Source: Parapristionchus giblindavisi (Eukaryota > Nematoda > Chromadorea > Rhabditida > Diplogasteridae). From it: a stretch of 64,000 nucleotides of DNA. Every line of letters begins with the position of its first letter. Positions within the stretch are counted from its first letter, which is position 1. A program made the position numbers and the translations under genes. Location of the stretch: positions 682,001 to 746,000 of the forward strand of contig CALSFV010000006.1 in NCBI GenBank assembly GCA_943737045.1, given 5' to 3'. Below, one piece after another: positions 29,301 through 43,126 of the stretch. The notes under the pieces are model-generated. The model saw only the letters and a list, made by a program, of their open reading frames with translations, was not told the DNA's origin and did not search any database.

Positions 29301-32300
29301 AGAGAAGATCAAAGATCACAACAACACATAAACAACTTTATTCGATATCGATCAATCAATAATTCACTGTATTACCTTGTGGAGTTTACATCGCTGTAGA
29401 TCAATAAATATGATGCGTGAAGGCCTCATACTTCTGGAAAGACTCGGTCTGAAACAATAGATATATAATTAAATCCATTATTTTCGTCTTCATCACAAAT
29501 ACAGTATCATAATACGATACAGTACTGAGAGAAGATCAAAGATTAAAATCACAACAACACATAAACATCTTTATTCGGTATCGGTCAAACAATAATTCAC
29601 TGTATTATCTTGTGGAGTTTACATCGCTGTAGGCCAATCAATATGAGGAGCGAAGGCCTCATACTTCTCGAAAGACTCGGTCTGAAACAATAGATATATA
29701 ATTAAATCCATTATTTTCGTCTTCATCACAAATACAGTATCATAATACGATACAGTACTGAGAGAAGATCAAAGATCACAGCAACACATAAACATATTTA
29801 TTCGGTATCAGTCAATCAATAATTCACTGTATTACCTTGTGGAGTTTACATCGCTGTAGACCAATCAATATGAGGAGCGAAGGCCTCATACTTCTCGAAA
29901 GACTCGGTCTGAAACAATAGATATATAATTAAATCCATTATTTTCGTCTTCATCACAAATACAGTATCATTATACGATACAGTACTGAGAGAAGATCAAA
30001 GATCACAACAACACATAAACATCTTTATTCGGTATCGGTCAATCAATAATTCACTGCATTACCTTGTGGAGTTTACATCGCTGTAGATCAATAAATATGA
30101 TGCGTGAAGGCCTCATACTTCTCGAAAGACTCGGTCTGAAACTATAGATATATAATTAAATCCATTATATTCGTCTTCATCACAAATAGAGTATCATTAT
30201 ACGATATAGTACTGAGAGAAGATCAAAGATCACAACAACACATAAACAACTTTATTCGATATCGATCAATCAATAATTCACTGTATTACCTTGTGGAGTT
30301 TACATCGCTGTAGATCAATAAATATGATGCGTGAAGGCCTCATACTTCTGGAAAGACTCGGTCTGAAACAATAGATATATAATTAAATCCATTATTTTCG
30401 TCTTCATCACAAATACAGTATCATAATACGATACAGTACTGAGAGAAGATCAAAGATTAAAATCACAACAACACATAAACATCTTTATTCGGTATCGGTC
30501 AAACAATAATTCACTGTATTATCTTGTGGAGTTTACATCGCTGTAGGCCAATCAATATGAGGAGCGAAGGCCTCATACTTCTCGAAAGACTCGGTCTGAA
30601 ACAATAGATATATAATTAAATCCATTATTTTCGTCTTCATCACAAATACAGTATCATAATACGATACAGTACTGAGAGAAGATCAAAGATCACAGCAACA
30701 CATAAACATATTTATTCGGTATCAGTCAATCAATAATTCACTGTATTACCTTGTGGAGTTTACATCGCTGTAGACCAATCAATATGAGGAGCGAAGGCCT
30801 CATACTTCTCGAAAGACTCGGTATGAAACAATAGATATATAATTAAATCCATTATTTTCGTCTTCATCACAAATGCAGTATCATAATACGATACAGTACT
30901 GAGAGAAGATTTAAGATTAAAATCACAACAACACATGAACATTTTTATTCGGTATCGGTCAATCAATAATTCACTGTATTACCTTGTGGAGTTTACATCG
31001 CTGTAGACCAATCAATATGAGGAGTGAAGGCCTCATGCTTCTCGAAAGACTCGGTCTGAAACAATAGATATATAATTAAATCCATTATATTCGTCTTCAT
31101 CACAAATAGAGTATCATTATACGATACAGTACTGAGAGAAGATCAAAGATCACAACAACACATAAACATCTTTATTCGGTATCGGTCAAACAATAATTCA
31201 CTGTATTACCTTGTGGAGTTTACATCGCTGTAGACCAATCAATATGAGGAGCGAAGGCCTCATACTTCTCGAAAGACTCGGTATGAAACAATAGATATAT
31301 AATTAAATCCATTATTTTCGTCTTCATCACAAATGCAGTATCATAATACGATACAGTACTGAGAGAAGATTTAAGATTAAAATCACAACAACACAGGAAC
31401 ATTTTTATTCGGTATCGGTCAAACAATAATTCACTGCATTACCTTGTGGAGTTTACATCGCTGTAGACCAATCAATATGAGGAGTGAAGGCCTCATGCTT
31501 CTCGAAAGACTCGGTCTGAAACAATAGATATATAATTAAATCCATTATTTTCGTCTTCATCACAAATGCAGTATCATAATACGATACAGTACTGAGAGAA
31601 GATTTAAGATTAAAATCACAACAACACAGGAACATTTTTATTCGGTATCGGTCAAACAATAATTCACTGCATTACCTTGTGGAGTTTACATCGCTGTAGA
31701 CCAATCAATATGAGGAGTGAAGGCCTCATGCTTCTCGAAAGACTCGGTCTGAAACAATAGATATATAATTAAATCCATTATTTTCGTCTTCATCACAAAT
31801 ACAGTATCATTATACGATACAGTACTGAGAGAAGATCAAAGATCACAACAACACATAAACATCTTTATTCGGTATCGGTCAAACAATAATTCACTGTATT
31901 ACCTTGTGGAGTTTACATCGCTGTAGACCAATCAATATGAGGAGCGAAGGCCTCATACTTCTCGAAAGACTCGGTATGAAACAATAGATATATAATTAAA
32001 TCCATTATTTTCGTCTTCATCACAAATGCAGTATCATAATACGATACAGTACTGAGAGAAGATTTAAGATTAAAATCACAACAACACAGGAACATTTTTA
32101 TTCGGTATCGGTCAAACAATAATTCACTGCATTACCTTGTGGAGTTTACATCGCTGTAGACCAATCAATATGAGGAGTGAAGGCCTCATGCTTCTCGAAA
32201 GACTCGGTCTGAAACAATAGATATATAATTAAATCCATTATTTTCGTCTTCATCACAAATGCAGTATCATAATACGATACAGTACTGAGAGAAGATTTAA

Positions 32301-34990
32301 GATTAAAATCACAACAACACAGGAACATTTTTATTCGGTATCGGTCAAACAATAATTCACTGCATTACCTTGTGGAGTTTACATCGCTGTAGACCAATCA
32401 ATATGAGGAGTGAAGGCCTCATGCTTCTCGAAAGACTCGGTCTGAAACAATAGATATATAATTAAATCCATTATTTTCGTCTTCATCACAAATACAGTAT
32501 CATTATACGATACAGTACTGAGAGAAGATCAAAGATCACAACAACACATAAACATCTTTATTCGGTATCGGTCAATCAATAATTCACTGCATTACCTTGT
32601 GGAGTTTACATCGCTGTAGATCAATAAATATGATGCGTGAAGGCCTCATACTTCTCGAAAGACTCGGTCTGAAACTATAGATATATAATTAAATCCATTA
32701 TATTCGTCTTCATCACAAATAGAGTATCATTATACGATATAGTACTGAGAGAAGATCAAAGATCACAACAACACATAAACAACTTTATTCGATATCGATC
32801 AATCAATAATTCACTGTATTACCTTGTGGAGTTTACATCGCTGTAGATCAATAAATATGAGGAGCGAAGGCCTCATACTTCTCGAAAGACTCGGTCTGAA
32901 ACAATAGATATATAATTAAATCCATTATTTTCGTCTTCATCACAAATACAGTATCATAATACGATACAGTACTGAGAGAAGATCAAAGATCACAGCAACA
33001 CATAAACATATTTATTCGGTATCAGTCAATCAATAATTCACTGTATTACCTTGTGGAGTTTACATCGCTGTAGACCAATCAATATGAGGAGCGAAGGCCT
33101 CATACTTCTCGAAAGACTCGGTATGAAACAATAGATATATAATTAAATCCATTATTTTCGTCTTCATCACAAATGCAGTATCATAATACGATACAGTACT
33201 GAGAGAAGATCAAAGATTAAAATCACAACAACACATAAACATCTTTATTCGGTATCGGTCAAACAATAATTCACTGTATTATCTTGTGGAGTTTACATCG
33301 CTGTAGGCCAATCAATATGAGGAGCGAAGGCCTCATACTTCTCGAAAGACTCGGTCTGAAACAATAGATATATAATTAAATCCATTATTTTCGTCTTCAT
33401 CACAAATACAGTATCATAATACGATACAGTACTGAGAGAAGATCAAAGATCACAGCAACACATAAACATATTTATTCGGTATCAGTCAATCAATAATTCA
33501 CTGTATTACCTTGTGGAGTTTACATCGCTGTAGACCAATCAATATGAGGAGCGAAGGCCTCATACTTCTCGAAAGACTCGGTATGAAACAATAGATATAT
33601 AATTAAATCCATTATTTTCGTCTTCATCACAAATGCAGTATCATAATACGATACAGTACTGAGAGAAGATTTAAGATTAAAATCACAACAACACATGAAC
33701 ATTTTTATTCGGTATCGGTCAATCAATAATTCACTGTATTACCTTGTGGAGTTTACATCGCTGTAGACCAATCAATATGAGGAGTGAAGGCCTCATGCTT
33801 CTCGAAAGACTCGGTCTGAAACAATAGATATATAATTAAATCCATTATATTCGTCTTCATCACAAATAGAGTATCATTATACGATACAGTACTGAGAGAA
33901 GATCAAAGATCACAACAACACATAAACATCTTTATTCGGTATCGGTCAAACAATAATTCACTGTATTACCTTGTGGAGTTTACATCGCTGTAGACCAATC
34001 AATATGAGGAGCGAAGGCCTCATACTTCTCGAAAGACTCGGTCTGAAACAATAAATGTATAATTAAATCCATTATTTTCGTCTTCATCACAAATACAGTA
34101 TCATAATACGATACAGTACTGAGAGAAGATCAAAGATTAAAATCACAACAACACATAAACATCTTTATTCGGTATCGGTCAATCAATAATTCACTGTATT
34201 ACTTTGTGGAGTTTACATCGCTGTAGACCAATCAATATGATGCGTGAAGGCCTCATACTTCTGGAAAGAATCGGTCTGAAACTATAGATATATAATTAAA
34301 TCCATTATATTCGTCTTCATCACAAATAGAGTATCATTATACGATATAGTACTGAGAGAAGATCAAAGATTAAAATCACAACAACACATAAACATCTTTA
34401 TTCGGTATCGGTCAATCAATAATTCACTGTATTACCTTGTGGAGTTTACATCGCTGTAGGCCAATCAATATGAGGAGCGAAGGCCTCATACTTCTCGAAA
34501 GACTCGGTCTGAAACAATAGATATATAATTAAATCCATTATTTTCGTCTTCATCACAAATACAGTATCATAATACGATACAGTACTGAGAGAAGATCAAA
34601 GATTAAAATCACAACAACACGTAAACATCTTTATTCGATATCGGCCAAACAATAATTCACTGCATTACCTTGTGGAGTTTACATCGCTGTAGGCCAATCA
34701 ATATGAGGAGCGAAGGCCTCATACTTCTCGAAAGACTCGGTCTGAAACAATAGATATACAATTAAATTCATTATTTTCGTCTTCATCACAAATACAGTAT
34801 CATAATACGATACAGTACTGAGAGAAGATCAAAGATCACAACAACACATAAACATATTTATTCGGTATCAGTCAATCAATAATTCACTGTATTACCTTGT
34901 GGAGTTTACATCGCTGTAGACCAATCAATATGAGGAGCGAAGGCCTCATACTTCTCGAAAGACTCGGTCTGAAACAATAGATATATAATT
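26400..34990. repeat. Long-range duplicated segment inside the array, about 7.1-7.4 kb offset
   Basis: ATAAATGTATAATT occurs only at about 26691 and 34051 (offset 7360). GATATACAATTAAATTC occurs only at about 27626 and 34753 (offset 7127). The 233-bp difference is one monomer lost from one copy. Confidence 0.7.
31220..32360. repeat. Higher-order repeat, 693 bp (3-mer)
   Basis: A trimer of one 227-bp and two 233-bp monomers is present twice. Matching variant monomers start at 31220 and 31913, and at 31453 and 32146. Confidence 0.8.
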
Positions 34991-37900
34991 AAATCCATTA
35001 TTTTCGTCTTCATCACAAATACAGTATCATAATACGATACAGTACTGAGAGAAGATCAAAGATTAAAATCACAACAACACATAAACATCTTTATTCGGTA
35101 TCGGTCAATCAATAATTCACTGTATTACTTTGTGGAGTTTACATCGCTGTAGACCAATCAATATGATGCGTGAAGGCCTCATACTTCTGGAAAGAATCGG
35201 TCTGAAACAATAGATATATAATTAAATCCATTATTTTCGTCTTCATCACAAATACAGTATCATAATACGATACAGTACTGAGAGAAGATTTAAGATTAAA
35301 ATCACAACAACACGTAAACATCTTTATTCGATATCGGCCAATCAATAATTCACTGCATTACCTTGTGGAGTTTACATCGCTGTAGATCAATAAATATGAT
35401 GCGTGAAGGCCTCATACTTCTCGAAAGACTCGGTCTGAAACTATAGATATATAATTAAATCCATTATATTCGTCTTCATCACAAATAGAGTATCATTATA
35501 CGATATAGTACTGAGAGAAGATCAAAGATCACAACAACACATAAACAACTTTATTCGATTTCGATCAATCAATAATTCACTGTATTACCTTGTGGAGTTT
35601 ACATCGCTGTAGATCAATAAATATGATGCGTGAAGGCTTCATACTTCTGGAAAGACTCGGTCTGAAACAATAGATATATAATTAAATCCATTATTTTCGT
35701 CTTCATCACAAATACAGTATCATAATACGATACAGTACTGAGAGAAGATCAAAGATTAAAATCACAACAACACATAAACATCTTTATTCGGTATCGGTCA
35801 ATCAATAATTCACTGTATTACCTTGTGGAGTTTACATCGCTGTAGGCCAATCAATATGAGGAGCGAAGGCCTCATACTTCTCGAAAGACTCGGTCTGAAA
35901 CAATAGATATATAATTAAATCCATTATTTTCGTCTTCATCACAAATACAGTATCATAATACGATACAGTACTGAGAGAAGATCAAAGATCACAACAGCAC
36001 ATAAACATATTTATTCGGTATCAGTCAATCAATAATTCACTGTATTACCTTGTGGAGTTTACATCGCTGTTGACCAATCAATATGAGGAGCGAAGGCCTC
36101 ATACTTCTCGAAAGACTCGGTCTGAAACAATAGATATATAATTAAATTCATTATTTTCGTCTTCATCACAAATACAGTATCATAATACGATACAGTAATG
36201 AGAGAAGATCAAAGATTAAAATCACAACAACACGTAAACATCTTTATTCGATATCGGTCAAACAATAATTCACTGCATTACCTTGTGGAGTTTACATCGC
36301 TGTAGACCAATCAATATGAGGAGTGAAGGCCTCATGCTTCTCGAAAGACTCGGTCTGAAACAATAGATATATAATTAAATCCATTATTTTCGTCTTCATC
36401 ACAAATACAGTATCATTATACGATACAGTACTGAGAGAAGATCAAAGATCACAACAACACATAAACATCTTTATTCGGTATCGGTCAATCAATAATTCAC
36501 TGCATTACCTTGTGGAGTTTACATCGCTGTAGATCAATAAATATGATGCGTGAAGGCCTCATACTTCTCGAAAGACTCGGTCTGAAACTATAGATATATA
36601 ATTAAATCCATTATATTCGTCTTCATCACAAATAGAGTATCATTATACGATATAGTACTGAGAGAAGATCAAAGATCACAACAACACATAAACAACTTTA
36701 TTCGATATCGATCAATCAATAATTCACTGTATTACCTTGTGGAGTTTACATCGCTGTAGATCAATAAATATGATGCGTGAAGGCCTCATACTTCTGGAAA
36801 GACTCGGTCTGAAACAATAGATATATAATTAAATCCATTATTTTCGTCTTCATCACAAATACAGTATCATAATACGATACAGTACTGAGAGAAGATCAAA
36901 GATTAAAATCACAACAACACATAAACATCTTTATTCGGTATCGGTCAAACAATAATTCACTGTATTATCTTGTGGAGTTTACATCGCTGTAGGCCAATCA
37001 ATATGAGGAGCGAAGGCCTCATACTTCTCGAAAGACTCGGTCTGAAACAATAGATATATAATTAAATCCATTATTTTCGTCTTCATCACAAATACAGTAT
37101 CATAATACGATACAGTACTGAGAGAAGATCAAAGATCACAGCAACACATAAACATATTTATTCGGTATCAGTCAATCAATAATTCACTGTATTACCTTGT
37201 GGAGTTTACATCGCTGTAGACCAATCAATATGAGGAGCGAAGGCCTCATACTTCTCGAAAGACTCGGTATGAAACAATAGATATATAATTAAATCCATTA
37301 TTTTCGTCTTCATCACAAATGCAGTATCATAATACGATACAGTACTGAGAGAAGATTTAAGATTAAAATCACAACAACACATGAACATTTTTATTCGGTA
37401 TCGGTCAATCAATAATTCACTGTATTACCTTGTGGAGTTTACATCGCTGTAGACCAATCAATATGAGGAGTGAAGGCCTCATGCTTCTCGAAAGACTCGG
37501 TCTGAAACAATAGATATATAATTAAATCCATTATTTTCGTCTTCATCACAAATACAGTATCATAATACGATACAGTACTGAGAGAAGATCAAAGATTAAA
37601 ATCACAACAACACGTAAACATCTTTATTCGATATCGGCCAAACAATAATTCACTGCATTACCTTGTGGAGTTTACATCGCTGTAGGCCAATCAATATGAG
37701 GAGCGAAGGCCTCATACTTCTCGAAAGACTCGGTCTGAAACAATAGATATATAATTAAATCCATTATTTTCGTCTTCATCACAAATACAGTATCATAATA
37801 CGATACAGTACTGAGAGAAGATCAAAGATCACAGCAACACATAAACATATTTATTCGGTATCAGTCAATCAATAATTCACTGTATTACCTTGTGGAGTTT

Positions 37901-39356
37901 ACATCGCTGTAGACCAATCAATATGAGGAGCGAAGGCCTCATACTTCTCGAAAGACTCGGTATGAAACAATAGATATATAATTAAATCCATTATTTTCGT
38001 CTTCATCACAAATGCAGTATCATAATACGATACAGTACTGAGAGAAGATTTAAGATTAAAATCACAACAACACATGAACATTTTTATTCGGTATCGGTCA
38101 ATCAATAATTCACTGTATTACCTTGTGGAGTTTACATCGCTGTAGACCAATCAATATGAGGAGTGAAGGCCTCATGCTTCTCGAAAGACTCGGTCTGAAA
38201 CAATAGATATATAATTAAATCCATTATATTCGTCTTCATCACAAATAGAGTATCATTATACGATACAGTACTGAGAGAAGATCAAAGATCACAACAACAC
38301 ATAAACATCTTTATTCGGTATCGGTCAAACAATAATTCACTGTATTACCTTGTGGAGTTTACATCGCTGTAGACCAATCAATATGAGGAGCGAAGGCCTC
38401 ATACTTCTCGAAAGACTCGGTATGAAACAATAGATATATAATTAAATCCATTATTTTCGTCTTCATCACAAATGCAGTATCATAATACGATACAGTACTG
38501 AGAGAAGATTTAAGATTAAAATCACAACAACACAGGAACATTTTTATTCGGTATCGGTCAAACAATAATTCACTGCATTACCTTGTGGAGTTTACATCGC
38601 TGTAGACCAATCAATATGAGGAGTGAAGGCCTCATGCTTCTCGAAAGACTCGGTCTGAAACAATAGATATATAATTAAATCCATTATTTTCGTCTTCATC
38701 ACAAATACAGTATCATTATACGATACAGTACTGAGAGAAGATCAAAGATCACAACAACACATAAACATCTTTATTCGGTATCGGTCAATCAATAATTCAC
38801 TGCATTACCTTGTGGAGTTTACATCGCTGTAGATCAATAAATATGATGCGTGAAGGCCTCATACTTCTCGAAAGACTCGGTCTGAAACTATAGATATATA
38901 ATTAAATCCATTATATTCGTCTTCATCACAAATAGAGTATCATTATACGATATAGTACTGAGAGAAGATCAAAGATCACAACAACACATAAACAACTTTA
39001 TTCGATATCGATCAATCAATAATTCACTGTATTACCTTGTGGAGTTTACATCGCTGTAGATCAATAAATATGATGCGTGAAGGCCTCATACTTCTGGAAA
39101 GACTCGGTCTGAAACAATAGATATATAATTAAATCCATTATTTTCGTCTTCATCACAAATACAGTATCATAATACGATACAGTACTGAGAGAAGATCAAA
39201 GATTAAAATCACAACAACACATAAACATCTTTATTCGGTATCGGTCAAACAATAATTCACTGTATTATCTTGTGGAGTTTACATCGCTGTAGGCCAATCA
39301 ATATGAGGAGCGAAGGCCTCATGCTTCTCGAAAGACTCGGTCTGAAACAATAGATA

Positions 39357-39633
39357 TTGACCGTATAAAATACACTTGTTTATTTGGTACGAGAGTAGCC
39401 AACCACTCCCACAAGCGACTTTCTTGTTTTGCATGGTTCAGAAACTATGCCGATCTCTTTTATATATAATATAGCGCGCGGCGAAGGTTAGCCGGGTTAG
39501 AGAGAGGCAGCGGAGAACAATCGAGAGGCGGGGCGAGATGTAGAAGGCTATATCTCGATCGCCTCTCGATTATGACTTCCGTTCGTTAGCACCATTTGTC
39601 ATCTTCTTATGCAAGTACATTTTATACGCACAA
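39357..39633. mobile_element. 277-bp MITE, copy 1 (Tc1/mariner-like by TA target site)
   Basis: A non-satellite insert lies inside a monomer and is flanked by TA (39355-39356 and 39634-39635). Its ends are 22-bp imperfect inverted repeats with 18 identical positions, sharing GTATAAAAT and ACTTG. It has no coding capacity. Uninterrupted monomers with the same neighbours occur near 40770 and 44265, which define the empty site. The TA duplication and size suggest a non-autonomous Tc1/mariner-type element, but no transposase is present to confirm this. A long internal hairpin lies at 39519-39571. Confidence 0.85.
39519..39571. other. Hairpin inside MITE copy 1
   Basis: The arm AATCGAGAGGCG..GCGAGAT (39519-39539) pairs almost fully with ATCTCGATCGCCTCTCGATT (39552-39571) across a 12-base loop. 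Confidence 0.7.
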
Positions 39634-42600
39634 TATATAATTAAATCCATTATATTCGTCTTCATCACAAATAGAGTATCATTATACGATACAGTACTGA
39701 GAGAAGATCAAAGATCACAACAACACATAAACATCTTTATTCGGTATCGGTCAAACAATAATTCACTGTATTACCTTGTGGAGTTTACATCGCTGTAGAC
39801 CAATCAATATGAGGAGCGAAGGCCTCATACTTCTCGAAAGACTCGGTATGAAACAATAGATATATAATTAAATCCATTATTTTCGTCTTCATCACAAATG
39901 CAGTATCATAATACGATACAGTACTGAGAGAAGATTTAAGATTAAAATCACAACAACACAGGAACATTTTTATTCGGTATCGGTCAAACAATAATTCACT
40001 GCATTACCTTGTGGAGTTTACATCGCTGTAGACCAATCAATATGAGGAGTGAAGGCCTCATGCTTCTCGAAAGACTCGGTCTGAAACAATAGATATATAA
40101 TTAAATCCATTATTTTCGTCTTCATCACAAATACAGTATCATTATACGATACAGTACTGAGAGAAGATCAAAGATCACAACAACACATAAACATCTTTAT
40201 TCGGTATCGGTCAATCAATAATTCACTGCATTACCTTGTGGAGTTTACATCGCTGTAGATCAATAAATATGATGCGTGAAGGCCTCATACTTCTCGAAAG
40301 ACTCGGTCTGAAACTATAGATATATAATTAAATCCATTATATTCGTCTTCATCACAAATAGAGTATCATTATACGATATAGTACTGAGAGAAGATCAAAG
40401 ATCACAACAACACATAAACAACTTTATTCGATATCGATCAATCAATAATTCACTGTATTACCTTGTGGAGTTTACATCGCTGTAGATCAATAAATATGAT
40501 GCGTGAAGGCCTCATACTTCTGGAAAGACTCGGTCTGAAACAATAGATATATAATTAAATCCATTATTTTCGTCTTCATCACAAATACAGTATCATAATA
40601 CGATACAGTACTGAGAGAAGATCAAAGATTAAAATCACAACAACACATAAACATCTTTATTCGGTATCGGTCAAACAATAATTCACTGTATTATCTTGTG
40701 GAGTTTACATCGCTGTAGGCCAATCAATATGAGGAGCGAAGGCCTCATGCTTCTCGAAAGACTCGGTCTGAAACAATAGATATATAATTAAATCCATTAT
40801 ATTCGTCTTCATCACAAATAGAGTATCATTATACGATACAGTACTGAGAGAAGATCAAAGATCACAACAACACATAAACATCTTTATTCGGTATCGGTCA
40901 AACAATAATTCACTGTATTACCTTGTGGAGTTTACATCGCTGTAGACCAATCAATATGAGGAGCGAAGGCCTCATACTTCTCGAAAGACTCGGTATGAAA
41001 CAATAGATATATAATTAAATCCATTATTTTCGTCTTCATCACAAATGCAGTATCATAATACGATACAGTACTGAGAGAAGATTTAAGATTAAAATCACAA
41101 CAACACAGGAACATTTTTATTCGGTATCGGTCAAACAATAATTCACTGCATTACCTTGTGGAGTTTACATCGCTGTAGACCAATCAATATGAGGAGTGAA
41201 GGCCTCATGCTTCTCGAAAGACTCGGTCTGAAACAATAGATATATAATTAAATCCATTATTTTCGTCTTCATCACAAATACAGTATCATAATACGATACA
41301 GTACTGAGAGAAGATCAAAGATCACAGCAACACATAAACATATTTATTCGGTATCAGTCAATCAATAATTCACTGTATTACCTTGTGGAGTTTACATCGC
41401 TGTAGACCAATCAATATGAGGAGCGAAGGCCTCATACTTCTCGAAAGACTCGGTATGAAACAATAGATATATAATTAAATCCATTATTTTCGTCTTCATC
41501 ACAAATGCAGTATCATAATACGATACAGTACTGAGAGAAGATTTAAGATTAAAATCACAACAACACATGAACATTTTTATTCGGTATCGGTCAATCAATA
41601 ATTCACTGTATTACCTTGTGGAGTTTACATCGCTGTAGACCAATCAATATGAGGAGTGAAGGCCTCATGCTTCTCGAAAGACTCGGTCTGAAACAATAGA
41701 TATATAATTAAATCCATTATATTCGTCTTCATCACAAATAGAGTATCATTATACGATACAGTACTGAGAGAAGATCAAAGATCACAACAACACATAAACA
41801 TCTTTATTCGGTATCGGTCAAACAATAATTCACTGTATTACCTTGTGGAGTTTACATCGCTGTAGACCAATCAATATGAGGAGCGAAGGCCTCATACTTC
41901 TCGAAAGACTCGGTATGAAACAATAGATATATAATTAAATCCATTATTTTCGTCTTCATCACAAATGCAGTATCATAATACGATACAGTACTGAGAGAAG
42001 ATTTAAGATTAAAATCACAACAACACAGGAACATTTTTATTCGGTATCGGTCAAACAATAATTCACTGCATTACCTTGTGGAGTTTACATCGCTGTAGAC
42101 CAATCAATATGAGGAGTGAAGGCCTCATGCTTCTCGAAAGACTCGGTCTGAAACAATAGATATATAATTAAATCCATTATTTTCGTCTTCATCACAAATA
42201 CAGTATCATTATACGATACAGTACTGAGAGAAGATCAAAGATCACAACAACACATAAACATCTTTATTCGGTATCGGTCAATCAATAATTCACTGCATTA
42301 CCTTGTGGAGTTTACATCGCTGTAGATCAATAAATATGATGCGTGAAGGCCTCATACTTCTCGAAAGACTCGGTCTGAAACTATAGATATATAATTAAAT
42401 CCATTATATTCGTCTTCATCACAAATAGAGTATCATTATACGATATAGTACTGAGAGAAGATCAAAGATCACAACAACACATAAACAACTTTATTCGATA
42501 TCGATCAATCAATAATTCACTGTATTACCTTGTGGAGTTTACATCGCTGTAGATCAATAAATATGATGCGTGAAGGCCTCATACTTCTGGAAAGACTCGG

Positions 42601-42849
42601 TCTGAAACAATAGATATATAATTAAATCCATTATTTTCGTCTTCATCACAAATACAGTATCATAATACGATACAGTACTGAGAGAAGATCAAAGATTAAA
42701 ATCACAACAACACATAAACATCTTTATTCGGTATCGGTCAAACAATAATTCACTGTATTATCTTGTGGAGTTTACATCGCTGTAGGCCAATCAATATGAG
42801 GAGCGAAGGCCTCATGCTTCTCGAAAGACTCGGTCTGAAACAATAGATA

Positions 42850-43126
42850 TTGACCGTATAAAATACACTTGTTTATTTGGTACGAGAGTAGCCAACCACT
42901 CCCACAAGCGACTTTCTTGTTTTGCATGGTTCAGAAACTATGCCGATCTCTTTTATATATAATATAGCGCGCGGCGAAGGTTAGCCGGGTTAGAGAGAGG
43001 CAGCGGAGAACAATCGAGAGGCGGGGCGAGATGTAGAAGGCTATATCTCGATCGCCTCTCGATTATGACTTCCGTTCGTTAGCACCATTTGTCATCTTCT
43101 TATGCAAGTACATTTTATACGCACAA
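42850..43126. mobile_element. 277-bp MITE, copy 2
   Basis: Same insert and same insertion point as the copy at 39357, exactly 3493 bp away and with the same flanking variants. It therefore arose by duplication of the surrounding satellite block and not by a second transposition. The internal hairpin is at 43012-43064. Confidence 0.85.
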
